Assembly (NCBI RefSeq): GCF_900113415.1
Contig: NZ_FOPH01000013.1
Location: 46,591-110,590 of the forward strand
Reading direction: 5' to 3'
DNA: 64,000 nucleotides
Source of the DNA: Oribacterium sp. WCC10
GTDB taxonomy: Bacteria; Bacillota; Clostridia; Lachnospirales; Lachnospiraceae
The notes under the pieces were generated by a model. The model made no database searches and was not told where the DNA came from. It was given only the letters and a program-made list of their open reading frames with translations. How positions within the stretch are numbered: the first letter of the stretch is position 1; each line of letters starts with the position of its first letter. Below are positions 52,669 through 62,431 of the stretch, in pieces. The position numbers and the translations under genes were made by a program.

Positions 52669-54828
52669 ATGAAAAAATCCGCAATGAAACGACAACTTTA
52701 TAAGACAGGTGCATTACTTTCGGCCTTCAGTATTTTTATGTCATCACCGGCAGCGTCTTACTTCAATCAGACTGCCATAGTTTATGCCGATTCTGCTTCC
52801 GTTATACACGGAACCAATGTAAATGTACGATCATCTGCAGGTACAGACGGTTCTGTAGTTACGGCTCTTGGAAACAACACTGCTGTAACCGTATTGAATC
52901 AGACTACCGGGAGTGACGGAAAAACATGGTACTATATATCATTTTTCGGCGGAACAGGATATGTACGTTCAGACTTTGTATCAGCACAAGCCACATACTC
53001 AACAGATGCAAGTTTTGAAGCTTATCTTGCACAACAGGGCTTTCCTGAAAGCTACAAATCAGGCCTCAGACAGCTCCACGCGCAGTACCCAAACTGGGTA
53101 TTCACTGCGGTAAACACCGGCCTTGACTGGTCCACTGTCATTCAGGCAGAGCTTCAGGGAACCAACAGCCTCATAGAGAAAAGCGTGAAATCATCCTGGA
53201 AATCAACCGATCCCGGCAAGTTTGACTGGACTACTTCATCATGGCCAGGATTTGACGGTGCCACATGGGTAGCTGCCTCAAAAGAGATTCTTGAATACTA
53301 TATGGATCCGAGAAACTTCCTTGATGCAGACTATGTATTCCAGTTTACAGCTCATAAATATGACCCATCCAGGCAGACAATTGAAGGACTTAAGTCAATG
53401 ATTAAAGGCACTTTCCTCGAAGGATCTGTTGCCATTGATTCATCAAGTCCTCTGTATCAGTCTGCACTCCAGTCTGCTTATGCCGGAATGACCACCGGTA
53501 CATCTGCCGATACTTCCACAACTGTAGTGAATTCCATAGCAGATCTTGTAGGTTCAGGTATGAGTTCTGATGAAGTCGTTATCAACTATGACGCTCCTAC
53601 AGTTTCTGATGCAGCAACTACTGATACTTCCACATCAGAATCTTCAACCGGTGTAATCGAAGTTACAGATGCTACAACCTCTGATACTTCAGTTTCTTCC
53701 AACAGTACCACAGGTCCTACAGTAGGTTCATACGTAAATGCAGGAGACGGCACCACAGCAGGTCCTACAGGAACTGCAAATACTTCAGTTTCAACGGATA
53801 CTTCAACCGCTGCAAACAGCACCGCAGCTGTTTACGGTTCAACAGTGACTGTACCTTATGCCGATATCATCATGGAAGCTGCGCAGATCACTCAGGTCAA
53901 TCCTTACGTTCTCGCATCCATGATCATTCAGGAACAGGGAACAAAGGGCACCAGTGGTTCTATTTCCGGTGCAAGCGGATACTATAACTTTTTCAACGTA
54001 GGGGCCTATGCAACAGGCGGCATGACAGCAGTAGAGCGTGGCATCTGGTATGCTTCACAGAACGGCAGCTACAACAGACCCTGGAACTCCCAAGAACGCG
54101 CAATCATAGGCGGAGCCATGTTCTACGCCGAGAATTATGTCAATGCCGGTCAGAACACCCTTTATCTTAAGAAGTTTAATGTTCAGGGTTCAAACATGTT
54201 CAAGCACCAGTATATGACAAACACACAGGGCGCAGCGGAAGAAGGCAAGAAATTGGGCAAGGCATACAATGCGACTATGCGAAATGATGCCATCGAATTC
54301 TTCATTCCTGTATATAACAACATGCCTGAGTCACCATGTGTGATGCCTACAAAGGACGGTAATCCAAACAACAAGCTTTCTTCACTCAGCCTTGACGGAT
54401 TCACCATTACACCGGGGTTCAACATGGATACAGAATCATATACACTTATCGTTGATCCTTCTGTATCTTATGTTAATGTCTCTGCCACAGCCATCCACCA
54501 GAAGGCTACGGTAAACGGAACCGGTCAGATACCTCTTTATCAGGCATCAACAGTTATTCCGGTAACCGTAACAGCAGAAAACGGAGATCAGCGAACATAT
54601 CAGATCACTGTAAACAAGGCTGCCGGCGGACAGCTAAACGCTTACCAGGCTCAGACAGCGACTCAGAATGTTTCATCTGATACCGTCATAACCGGTACAC
54701 AGTCCATAGATTCACTGGGACAATCTGTTTCAGTGACCGTTCAGGCAGACGGAAACAACGGTACGGTTTCAGCAACTGATGCAGCTATCACATCTAATAT
54801 GGTTGAAGTTGTAGCCGGTCCGTTGTAA
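52669..54828 (+). CDS. Secreted SH3b / endo-beta-N-acetylglucosaminidase with cadherin-like domain
   Basis: 719 residues. Signal peptide (about 1-40), then a bacterial SH3 domain (about 43-106, NVRSSAGTDGS) for wall binding, a helical region (about 115-260) with DPRNFLD and YVFQF motifs, a Ser/Thr-rich linker (about 285-390), a glucosaminidase domain (about 397-510, LytG/GH73-like, probable catalytic Glu in IIQEQGTKG), and a cadherin-like beta-sandwich (about 570-648). The likely role is cleavage of the GlcNAc-MurNAc bond of peptidoglycan in growth or separation. Start ATG 52669 with GGGGGAG 8 nt upstream. The neighbour encodes a cohesin-like protein with the same cadherin-like domain. Confidence 0.85.
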   Translation: MKKSAMKRQLYKTGALLSAFSIFMSSPAASYFNQTAIVYADSASVIHGTNVNVRSSAGTDGSVVTALGNNTAVTVLNQTTGSDGKTWYYISFFGGTGYVRSDFVSAQATYSTDASFEAYLAQQGFPESYKSGLRQLHAQYPNWVFTAVNTGLDWSTVIQAELQGTNSLIEKSVKSSWKSTDPGKFDWTTSSWPGFDGATWVAASKEILEYYMDPRNFLDADYVFQFTAHKYDPSRQTIEGLKSMIKGTFLEGSVAIDSSSPLYQSALQSAYAGMTTGTSADTSTTVVNSIADLVGSGMSSDEVVINYDAPTVSDAATTDTSTSESSTGVIEVTDATTSDTSVSSNSTTGPTVGSYVNAGDGTTAGPTGTANTSVSTDTSTAANSTAAVYGSTVTVPYADIIMEAAQITQVNPYVLASMIIQEQGTKGTSGSISGASGYYNFFNVGAYATGGMTAVERGIWYASQNGSYNRPWNSQERAIIGGAMFYAENYVNAGQNTLYLKKFNVQGSNMFKHQYMTNTQGAAEEGKKLGKAYNATMRNDAIEFFIPVYNNMPESPCVMPTKDGNPNNKLSSLSLDGFTITPGFNMDTESYTLIVDPSVSYVNVSATAIHQKATVNGTGQIPLYQASTVIPVTVTAENGDQRTYQITVNKAAGGQLNAYQAQTATQNVSSDTVITGTQSIDSLGQSVSVTVQADGNNGTVSATDAAITSNMVEVVAGPL

Positions 54829-54861
54829 AATAAATCGAATATTAATTAAAAAGAGGTTTTC

Positions 54862-56490
54862 ATGAGACATTTTAAATATTATTTAGCCACAGCAGCCATT
54901 TCCTTAGTCATGTCATTACAGGCACTGGCTGCCACAGCTTCGATCTCATTTTCTGATCCAACTGTTACAGCCGGTTCAGATGTTAATGTTACGATGAAGA
55001 TTTCCAGTCAGGACGGAACACTTTCCAGAGCTGATGTCACACTTGGATATGATTCAAACCTCCTTCAGTTTGTAAGCGGTACAGATGCTGAAGGCGGTGC
55101 CGGTACAGTCCGCGTCAAAGGTGCAACAAACGGTGCCGGTACAGGTACCCTTGAGTATAACCTTAAGTTCAAAACATTATCATCAGGTAATGCGGCTATA
55201 ACATTATCAAACTATGAGGTTTATGACACCGATGAAGCCATAGCAGAGGTAACTCATCAGGGTTCATCCAATGTCACCGTAAGTTCAGCATCAACAGCCT
55301 CTAACAATGCCATACTTTCATCACTGGTAGTTTCTCCGGGTACACTTACTCCTGAGTTCTCAAGCAGTGTCACCGAGTATTCCGTTATCGTAGGTACTGA
55401 TGTAAACACATTGGCTATCAATGCTGCAACAGCAGACAGCGGTGCATCAACTTCAGTCAGCGGCAATGATAATCTCAATATGGGTGAGAACAATGTCACA
55501 ATCACTGTAACCGCTGCGGATGGAATGACCCAGGCTGCTTATAACATCAAGGTTACCAAGCAGGAAGGCGGCCCAAGTGCTGAAGATGCAGCTCAGGCAG
55601 CCGGCTCCACAGAGACTGTAAACGAGGGCGTTAAACTCAGTTCAAAGGAAAAGACCATAACCATCATGAATCCGGGTTCTGAAGTAGAGATTCCTTACGG
55701 ATTTGCAGAGAGCACCATAGATATCGACGGTCATCAGGTTAAGGGATGGGTATGGAAGGAAGATACAGAGCATAAGTACTGCATAGTATATGGTATGAAC
55801 GATGCAGGAGAACTCAACTTCTACAGATACGACCTTCAGGAAAAGACCATTCAGCGTTACTTCGAGGATCCTGTTGCAGCCGATATGAAGAAGGATGCAG
55901 AGAGTTATCCGGAAGTAGTTGAGAGATATGACAAGCTTGTAGGTCAGTACAACAGCATGTTTATCCTTGCATGTGTACTCGGCGGTATAGTTCTCATTCT
56001 CCTGATCTTTATCATCGTACTTATAACCAGAAAGAATCCGACTAAGTCTGATTTCATCCGCCGTTCTTCATCTTCAGATAGAAAGAAGGAAGAACTTCCG
56101 GAGCGATCATCTTCAGTACCTGATGAGACTATTGCAATTGATACATTCAAGAGATCCGCTGCCCCTGAAGAGGATATGACCAATTCCGACCTTGAGATGA
56201 CAAGAGTTATCACAAAGAAGGAACAGTCTTCATACCAGAATAGCGTATCTCCTGAAGAGAAGCTTGCCGTAGATGCAGGTCTTGATTTTGAAGATCTTGA
56301 TGCAGACGATGACACAGATTCTTCCGAGGAAGATCTCGGTGCCACAAAGGCATTTGACTTCCAGAAGGAATGGCAGTCATCAAGCCCTCTTACCAAGTAT
56401 GCAAGCACCAACTCATCAGGCACAGCTACAGATTCAGACAGAAAAGAAGATGAATCCGTAAACAACGGGCTTGATATCGAAAACCTGTAA
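54862..56490 (+). CDS. Membrane-anchored protein with cohesin-like and cadherin-like domains
   Basis: 542 residues. Signal peptide (about 1-24), a cohesin-like beta-sandwich (about 27-140, ISFSDPTVTAGSDVNVTMKI then LGYDSNLLQFV), a cadherin-like domain (about 148-235, LSSLVVSPGTLTPEFSSSVTEY), an alpha/beta segment (about 255-360), one membrane span (about 366-390) and an acidic, Ser-rich cytosolic tail of 150 residues. The tail is unusual for an extracellular adhesin and could interact with cytosolic partners or be phosphorylated by the PASTA kinase. It follows the glucosaminidase gene by 33 nt. Cohesin use in cellulosomes is not implied; many single cohesin-like modules have other roles. Confidence 0.78.
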   Translation: MRHFKYYLATAAISLVMSLQALAATASISFSDPTVTAGSDVNVTMKISSQDGTLSRADVTLGYDSNLLQFVSGTDAEGGAGTVRVKGATNGAGTGTLEYNLKFKTLSSGNAAITLSNYEVYDTDEAIAEVTHQGSSNVTVSSASTASNNAILSSLVVSPGTLTPEFSSSVTEYSVIVGTDVNTLAINAATADSGASTSVSGNDNLNMGENNVTITVTAADGMTQAAYNIKVTKQEGGPSAEDAAQAAGSTETVNEGVKLSSKEKTITIMNPGSEVEIPYGFAESTIDIDGHQVKGWVWKEDTEHKYCIVYGMNDAGELNFYRYDLQEKTIQRYFEDPVAADMKKDAESYPEVVERYDKLVGQYNSMFILACVLGGIVLILLIFIIVLITRKNPTKSDFIRRSSSSDRKKEELPERSSSVPDETIAIDTFKRSAAPEEDMTNSDLEMTRVITKKEQSSYQNSVSPEEKLAVDAGLDFEDLDADDDTDSSEEDLGATKAFDFQKEWQSSSPLTKYASTNSSGTATDSDRKEDESVNNGLDIENL

Positions 56491-56590
56491 TTCAGGTTCA
56501 TAAGACTTATATATTTGCATTATTTATCCGTCAGTACTAATGAGAGATTGTAGTACCGGGTGATCAAATATGTGATTTAAATCATTTTAT

Positions 56591-56627
56591 AAAAACAGCA
56601 GACGTCATTAAGACGCCTGCTGTTTTT
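56591..56627 (+). terminator. Terminator after the surface-protein pair
   Basis: AAAAACAGCAG (56591-56601) with CTGCTGTTTTT (56617-56627) and CGTC/GACG inside, one mismatch. A-rich and T-rich flanks make it able to act in both directions. Confidence 0.9.
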
Positions 56628-56661
56628 ATAAAAAAATTAGAGTGAGTGAATACAGTGAACA

Positions 56662-56690
56662 TTGATTAAATCCTACAAATGTTCTAGAAT
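56662..56690 (+). promoter_or_regulatory. Promoter of clpC
   Basis: TTGATT (56662-56667), 17-bp spacer, TAGAAT (56685-56690), about 20 nt before the start codon. No CtsR heptad repeat is visible. Confidence 0.65.
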
Positions 56691-56714
56691 ATCCTGTATG
56701 AAAGGTGGTAAAGC

Positions 56715-59276
56715 ATGAATCAATTTACTATTCAGGCTCAACGTTCTCTTCAGCTTGCCATAGAGTCAGCGGAGGAACTGGGGCATAATTACATAGGAAC
56801 AGAACACATACTGCTGGGGCTTCGCAGAGAAGGAACAGCTGTGGCTGCCAAGGTTCTACAGTCAAACGGCATCGATGACGACCGCATCCGTGAGATGATT
56901 GCCAAGTTCATTTCACCGGATAACAGCATTGCCGTCACAGACCGTGCAGGCTATACACCTTCAGCCAAAAAAATCATGGAAAACTCTATGCAGGAGGCTA
57001 TGCGTTCAGGATCAAGACTTGTTGGTACCGAACATATTCTGATCGCACTTCTCAAGGACACAAACTGTGTCGCTTCAAGGATCATTGCAACCCTCGGCGG
57101 CAATGCACAGCGTATTTATCAGCAGATCATGGCTGTCATAGGCGATGATGTCATAGTAGACGACCGTTCATCACGTCAGGCCCAGCCGGCAAGACAGTCA
57201 GACACCCCTACACTGGATCAGTATTCCAGAGATCTGACAGAGATGGCTGCCGATGGAAAGCTTGACCCTGTCATAGGCAGAGAATCCGAGATTATGCGTG
57301 TGATCCAGATTCTTTCGAGACGTACCAAAAACAACCCTTGTCTCATCGGTGAGCCGGGTGTCGGCAAAACTGCTGTTGTAGAAGGTCTTGCAGAAAGAAT
57401 CTACTCAGGTGATGTACCTGAGACTATTCAGAACAAACGTCTTGTAACTCTCGACATCTCCGGTATGGTAGCCGGATCCAAATATCGTGGAGAGTTTGAA
57501 GAGCGTATAAAGCGGGTTATTGCCGAAGCAAGAAATGATGGTAATATTCTTCTTTTTATCGACGAGATACATACCATCATCGGTGCAGGCGGAGCAGAGG
57601 GAGCCTTGGATGCTGCCAATATACTTAAACCGGCACTCGCACGTGGAGAACTTCAGATCATCGGTGCCACAACACTTGATGAATACAGAAAGCACATAGA
57701 GAAGGATGCCGCCCTCGAGCGTCGTTTCCAGCCGGTCACTGTAGATGAACCGACCGAAGCGGAAACCTATGACATACTTAAGGGTATCTCTTCAAAATAC
57801 GAAGAGCATCATCATGTTATCATCGACGATGAAGCATTGAAGGCTGCTGTAGCATTATCGGTACGATATATCAACGACAGATATCTTCCGGACAAGGCCA
57901 TAGATCTTATAGATGAAGCAGCATCCAAGCTTCGTATATCGGCTTCAGGAGAACCTCAGTCCATAAAGAAGCTTAGAAGCCAGATAGAAGATCTGGAGAG
58001 TGATAAGGAGCAGTGCATCCGTAAGGAAGATTTTGAGGGAGCTTCAGAGATAAAGAAGAAGCAGGAGCAGAAAAAGCAGAAGCTCGATAAGGAGCTTGAA
58101 AAGTGGCAGCGTGACAAGGAAGAAAACAAGCTTCATGTCACCGAAACCGATATCGCCAATGTTGTCTCCGAATGGACAAAGATTCCTGTTCAGAAGCTCA
58201 CAGAGGGCGAGACTGAAAAGCTCATGAGACTCGAGGATACTCTTCACGAGAGAGTTGTCGGACAGACTGAAGCTGTTTCTGCTGTTTCAAAAGCCATCAA
58301 GAGAGGAAGAGTCGGACTCAAGGATCCTAAGCGTCCTATCGGTTCCTTCATGTTCCTGGGACCTACAGGTGTTGGTAAGACAGAACTTTCAAAGGCATTG
58401 GCAGAAGCGATGTTCGGTTCCGAGAATAACCTCATAAGAGTCGATATGTCCGAGTACATGGAGAAATACAGTGTCTCCAAGATGATAGGTTCGCCGCCAG
58501 GATATGTGGGCTACGATGAAGGCGGTCAGTTAAGTGAGAAGGTCAGAAGAAATCCATATTCTGTCATCCTCTTCGATGAGATCGAGAAGGCTCATCCTGA
58601 CGTACTCAATATTCTCCTGCAGGTTCTCGATGACGGTCACATCACAGATGCTCAGGGCCGTAAGGTTTCTTTCAAGAACACCATCATTATCATGACTTCA
58701 AATGCCGGTGCAGAGCAGATCGTAAGTCCTAAGCGTCTCGGATTTGATACCGGAGACGGTTCTCAGGAAAAGGACTATCAGTTCATGAGAAGCAGAGTCA
58801 TGGATGAAGTCAACCGTATATTCAAGCCTGAGTTCCTGAACCGTATTGATGAGATCATCGTATTCCATCAGATCACACGAGAGAACATGAAGGATATACT
58901 TGATATCATGATGAAGGATGTAGTTCGCCGTGCTTCCTCACAGATGAATATCCATCTCAGTCTTGATGCAAAGGCAAAGGAATGGATCATTGACAAGGGC
59001 TTCAACCCTAAGTTTGGCGCAAGACCTCTTCGTCGTACCATTCAGACAGAGGTTGAGGACAAGCTGGCCGAAGAGATTCTCAGCGGAACAGTTCCGGAAA
59101 GCTCAAATGTCAGAATATCAGTAGACAAGGAAGGCAAGGAGCTTAAGTTCTCGGGACGCAAAAAGCCTGAGAAGAACGAGGGCGGATCCTCAGATAAGAA
59201 ACCTTCTTCGGGAAGAAAAACCTCTTCCATAAAAAAGACTTCAGAAGATAAGGTTACGGAAAAGACTGAAAACTGA
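56715..59276 (+). CDS. clpC: ClpC-type AAA+ unfoldase
   Basis: 853 residues: Clp_N repeats (about 1-145), first AAA+ domain with GEPGVGKT (about 213-220), a middle region containing a UVR motif (about 423-458, [17 protein letters not shown]), second AAA+ domain with GPTGVGKT (about 549-556), and a C-terminal D2-small domain. The tail after about 810 is Lys/Ser/Glu-rich and longer than in B. subtilis. It partners with ClpP (32.0 kb) to degrade proteins. The usual neighbours ctsR, mcsA and mcsB are missing, so adaptor and regulation must differ. radA lies downstream. Confidence 0.95.
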   Translation: MNQFTIQAQRSLQLAIESAEELGHNYIGTEHILLGLRREGTAVAAKVLQSNGIDDDRIREMIAKFISPDNSIAVTDRAGYTPSAKKIMENSMQEAMRSGSRLVGTEHILIALLKDTNCVASRIIATLGGNAQRIYQQIMAVIGDDVIVDDRSSRQAQPARQSDTPTLDQYSRDLTEMAADGKLDPVIGRESEIMRVIQILSRRTKNNPCLIGEPGVGKTAVVEGLAERIYSGDVPETIQNKRLVTLDISGMVAGSKYRGEFEERIKRVIAEARNDGNILLFIDEIHTIIGAGGAEGALDAANILKPALARGELQIIGATTLDEYRKHIEKDAALERRFQPVTVDEPTEAETYDILKGISSKYEEHHHVIIDDEALKAAVALSVRYINDRYLPDKAIDLIDEAASKLRISASGEPQSIKKLRSQIEDLESDKEQCIRKEDFEGASEIKKKQEQKKQKLDKELEKWQRDKEENKLHVTETDIANVVSEWTKIPVQKLTEGETEKLMRLEDTLHERVVGQTEAVSAVSKAIKRGRVGLKDPKRPIGSFMFLGPTGVGKTELSKALAEAMFGSENNLIRVDMSEYMEKYSVSKMIGSPPGYVGYDEGGQLSEKVRRNPYSVILFDEIEKAHPDVLNILLQVLDDGHITDAQGRKVSFKNTIIIMTSNAGAEQIVSPKRLGFDTGDGSQEKDYQFMRSRVMDEVNRIFKPEFLNRIDEIIVFHQITRENMKDILDIMMKDVVRRASSQMNIHLSLDAKAKEWIIDKGFNPKFGARPLRRTIQTEVEDKLAEEILSGTVPESSNVRISVDKEGKELKFSGRKKPEKNEGGSSDKKPSSGRKTSSIKKTSEDKVTEKTEN

Positions 59277-59433
59277 CATCCTAAGATATATCCAGGAAAG
59301 AACCGGCACATAGAATACTAAGTATCCAACACATAATGTGCTGCTTTATCACAAAAAGCTTAGTCAGCATAACAGATATGATGTAACAGATACTTATTCA
59401 TTCTGTCCTGGTTATATATGAGACAATTTCACT

Positions 59434-59462
59434 TCGGGTCGGCACCTGCCGGCCCGATTTTT
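59434..59462 (+). terminator. Terminator after clpC
   Basis: 11-bp stem with one wobble, TCGGGTCGGCA (59434-59444) and TGCCGGCCCGA (59447-59457), then five T. Confidence 0.85.
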
Positions 59463-59489
59463 CAAATCATGATATCCTTGTGTTATAAA
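59461..59489 (+). promoter_or_regulatory. Possible promoter of radA
   Basis: TTCAAA (59461-59466), 17-bp spacer, TATAAA (59484-59489), directly after the clpC terminator. Moderate match only. Confidence 0.45.
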
Positions 59490-59558
59490 AGTCGAAAGCA
59501 GCAGTGATTCTGATATGGTTTTACACACAGCGGATATCAATAGAAGTAAGGAAATTTT

Positions 59559-60950
59559 ATGGCAAAAGCTACATCAAAGTTTTTTTGTAAAGAATGCGGT
59601 TACGAATCCGCAAAATGGCTTGGGCAGTGCCCGGGTTGCCATGCCTGGAATACATTTATCGAAGAACCTGTGGCTCCATCCGGGTTTTCAAAGGCTACGG
59701 GAAAATCATCCGGAGGTATAAGACCAGCCAGACAAAAACCGGTCCGTATAGACGAAATATCTCTTCAGAAGGAAGACAGACTTCCAACAGGTTTTCGTGA
59801 ACTTGACAGAGTTCTGGGAGGAGGGATAGTTGTAGGCTCTCTGGTTCTCTTAGGAGGAGATCCGGGAATCGGAAAGTCAACATTACTGCTTGAAGTTTCA
59901 AGAAACCTGTCAGCGGACGCAAACAAAAAGGTACTCTACATTTCCGGTGAGGAAAGCCTCAAGCAGATAAAGATGAGAGCTGAGAGAATCGTAGACATTA
60001 GCGGTGATCTCAAATTCATGACGGAAACCAACATTGAAAACATCGTCGCAACCGTTCAGGAGGAGCAGCCTGACTTCGTGGTCATCGATTCAATCCAGAC
60101 CATGTACACGGAAACCGTCACTGCAGCTCCCGGATCAGTAAGTCAGGTTCGCGAATCATCGGCCCAGCTTCTCAGACTGGCCAAGGAAAACGGCATCGCC
60201 ATCTTTATCGTCGGTCATGTCACAAAGGATGGTAATGTTGCCGGTCCGAAAATCCTTGAACACATGGTGGATGTAGTTCTCTACTTTGAGGGTGAAAGCA
60301 GCGGAAGTCTTCGTATCATGCACGGACAGAAAAACAGATTCGGTTCCACTAATGAGATCGCTGTGTTTGAGATGGAGGGCACCGGACTTCATGAGGTCCT
60401 TAACCCTTCAGAACTGCTTCTTTCAGGCCGTCCCATCGGAGCATCAGGATCTGTGGTTTCATGTGGCATGGAAGGCACCAGACCTCTTCTTATAGAGATT
60501 CAGGGGCTTGTCGTTCAGAGTGCCTTTAATCTGCCAAGGAGAACCACAAACGGTTTCGATTACAACCGTCTCAACATGCTCATCGCCATCATTGAGAGAC
60601 GTTTGAATCTTGAGATTGGTAAGTATGACGCATATCTCAACATCACCGGAGGACTTCATATCGCAGAACCTTCCATGGATCTCGCCATCATCATGTCTCT
60701 GATTTCATCGTACATGAATATCGAGATAAACGATGATATCATGATCTTCGGTGAGGTTGGTCTCTCAGGAGAAGTACGTGCAGTTTCCAATGCTGAACAA
60801 CGAGTGGAGGAAGCAGTAAGACTCGGTTTCAACAAGGTTGTTCTTCCGGCATATCATGCGAAAAAGCTGAATGACCGAAACTTAAAGGATGTGCAGCTGA
60901 TTCCCGTCAGAAACATTCGCGAAGCACTGCAGATAATGAAAAAATCATAA
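59559..60950 (+). CDS. radA: DNA repair protein RadA (Sms)
   Basis: RecA-like motor that promotes branch migration in recombination and transformation. The N-terminal zinc finger has cysteines at 10, 13, 24 and 27. Walker A is GDPGIGKS (about 101-108), the RadA-specific KNRFG motif lies near residue 258, and a Lon-protease-like C-terminal domain (about 290-463) follows. 463 residues is standard. It follows clpC, the conserved clpC-radA order in Firmicutes, but has its own likely promoter. Confidence 0.96.
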   Translation: MAKATSKFFCKECGYESAKWLGQCPGCHAWNTFIEEPVAPSGFSKATGKSSGGIRPARQKPVRIDEISLQKEDRLPTGFRELDRVLGGGIVVGSLVLLGGDPGIGKSTLLLEVSRNLSADANKKVLYISGEESLKQIKMRAERIVDISGDLKFMTETNIENIVATVQEEQPDFVVIDSIQTMYTETVTAAPGSVSQVRESSAQLLRLAKENGIAIFIVGHVTKDGNVAGPKILEHMVDVVLYFEGESSGSLRIMHGQKNRFGSTNEIAVFEMEGTGLHEVLNPSELLLSGRPIGASGSVVSCGMEGTRPLLIEIQGLVVQSAFNLPRRTTNGFDYNRLNMLIAIIERRLNLEIGKYDAYLNITGGLHIAEPSMDLAIIMSLISSYMNIEINDDIMIFGEVGLSGEVRAVSNAEQRVEEAVRLGFNKVVLPAYHAKKLNDRNLKDVQLIPVRNIREALQIMKKS

Positions 60951-61105
60951 AAATATATAACCCAACCATAGCTCTTTGCATCGCTATCTGTAAGGCTTTG
61001 AACAGGACATTGGATGACTTGTTTTGGGAATAAGTGTATAGTGCTGTGGAATTTACATTTACACTTCACGACTATTTGGAGAAATAAAAAATTTTAAAAT
61101 AACGC

Positions 61106-61134
61106 TTGACGTAGAAGAAAATAATCGGTATATT
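61106..61134 (+). promoter_or_regulatory. Promoter of tRNA-Trp
   Basis: TTGACG (61106-61111), 17-bp spacer, TATATT (61129-61134). A 6-bp hairpin GTCGCT (61141-61146) with AGCGAC (61154-61159) lies in the 5' leader of the tRNA precursor. Confidence 0.75.
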
Positions 61135-61163
61135 ATACGAGTCGCTTGAAGAGAGCGACGCAC

Positions 61164-61234
61164 AGGGGTTTCATCCAATGGTAAGATATCGGTCTCCAAA
61201 ACCGCTCATGGGGGTTCGAATCCCTCAACCCCTG
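61164..61234 (+). tRNA. tRNA-Trp, anticodon CCA
   Basis: Acceptor AGGGGTT (61164-61170) pairs with AACCCCT (61227-61233), discriminator G 61234. Anticodon loop CTCCAAA gives CCA at 61196-61198. T-arm GGGGG-TTCGAAT-CCCTC. CCA end is not encoded. The anticodon arm contains GGTCTCCAAA, which recurs in the tandem repeat 120 nt downstream. Confidence 0.96.
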
Positions 61235-61256
61235 CTCTATAAAAGGGCAGTAAATC

Positions 61257-61288
61257 AAGGATTTCCGAGTAATCGGGAATCCTTTTTT
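61257..61288 (+). terminator. Terminator of tRNA-Trp
   Basis: Stem AAGGATT (61257-61263) with AATCCTT (61278-61284) and CCGA with TCGG inside, one mismatch, GTAA loop, six T. Confidence 0.9.
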
Positions 61289-61320
61289 GTTGTATATTGA
61301 CATGGATTTTTATCAAAAAA

Positions 61321-61368
61321 GGTCACCGATTTGGTCTCCAATTTGGTCTCCAATTTGGTCTCCAAAAA
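61321..61368 (+). repeat. Four 12-bp tandem repeats matching the tRNA-Trp anticodon arm
   Basis: Units: GGTCACCGATTT (61321), GGTCTCCAATTT (61333), GGTCTCCAATTT (61345), GGTCTCCAAAAA (61357). The last unit shares GGTCTCCAAA with the tRNA at 61191-61200. They lie between tRNA-Trp and the integrase gene, where attachment or arm-type binding sites are expected. Confidence 0.8.
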
Positions 61369-61443
61369 AGTCTAAGAAAGCCTTATCATGACTGACTTAG
61401 TGCTTTTGATTGAATGATTTTTTAATCTTTCAAAGGAGCAAAA

Positions 61444-62238
61444 ATGGGAAAAATCTATAAAGAAGAGAGTACCGGAAAGTATGTCTATAAAACGGCAGAA
61501 GAATATAAAGGAATAAAATGCACCTGTAAAGGCAGCTCTCGAACCTGTAAGTCAGAAGCCAAAGAGAACTGGAAAAAGAATCTCGAAGCCAGAAAAAAGA
61601 AGATTGATAATGTTGATTCCAGCTGTGACTTGTCTGTCCCTCTTAAGAAAGCTTTGCCTGCGTGGTATGAACTTTATCACGAACACTCATGGAGAACCGA
61701 ACGAACAAAGCATACTGACCACGATACTATAAGTCAAATCTGCAAAAGCATATTAGGAGAGTTTCCGGTTAATGCCATTACTTCTGATCATATCCAGAAA
61801 TATCTTATCAGTGAAACATCAACGCTTTCTAAGAGTTCTCTTAAGAAACGCCGCAACATGCTCAATATGTTTTTCTCACAATACCGACTTAACGACAATC
61901 CTGTAAAAAGAACAGAATTACCTACCTCGATAATATCTAAGGAAACCATTGATGCCTACAACGACGAAGAAATAGCCAGACTTACAGAAGTTCTCTCAGC
62001 TGTGTATAACCCTGCCATCCATGCAAACTCAGAACACTCTTTAAGAGGTTTTATATACGGTAATGCACTGATTGTATGCCTTTTTCAGTATCTCCGTTAC
62101 TCAGAACTAACTGAGCTTAGGGTAAAGGATATTAATTTCGATGAAGGTCTGATTTACGTTTCCAGACAATATGATGAATACACCGGGGAAATAAAGCTAC
62201 CTAAGTACAATATGAGGATCGTAAATGGTGATAGATAA
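61444..62238 (+). pseudogene. Truncated tyrosine recombinase (integrase)
   Basis: 264 residues. The N-terminus has an arm-binding region with KCTCKGSSRTC and a helical core-binding (SAM-like) domain (about 65-150). The catalytic domain starts well and shows the first Arg in QYLRYSELTEL (about 228) and the strand region KLPKYNMR where the catalytic Lys belongs. It then stops; the HxxR and Tyr boxes are missing and no other frame downstream restores them. About 110-130 residues are lost, so it should be inactive. SD AAAGGAG lies 6 nt before ATG. It sits next to tRNA-Trp, as integrases of mobile elements do. Confidence 0.85.
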
Positions 62239-62361
62239 AAATTGAGCAATATCAGTGTATTTGTTGACTGAAAAATTGATAAAAATTTCGTGAAAAATTC
62301 AGTGATGTTTTCATTTGTATTTGTCGACATAGAAGTTGTTGGTAAATAGGTGTAGCATGTG

Positions 62362-62367
62362 TACTAT
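62362..62367 (+). promoter_or_regulatory. Weak promoter candidate for the zinc-ribbon genes
   Basis: TACTAT (62362-62367) with TTGGTA (62339-62344) 17 bp upstream. Low-quality match in AT-rich DNA; listed because the two genes need a promoter and nothing better is seen. Confidence 0.3.
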
Positions 62368-62431
62368 GGTTAAATGTTAGAAATAGTAGTTGAGAACCAT
62401 TAAATCAAATATTGAGTGAGGGAAAAAAGAT

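Noticed and set aside
52458..52703. 81-codon frame across the glucosaminidase leader
   Set aside because: It overlaps the true start out of frame, lacks an SD, and most of it is the structured leader and E2 element.
61321..61368. CRISPR array
   Set aside because: Units are 12 bp and directly adjacent with no spacers, and there are no cas genes.
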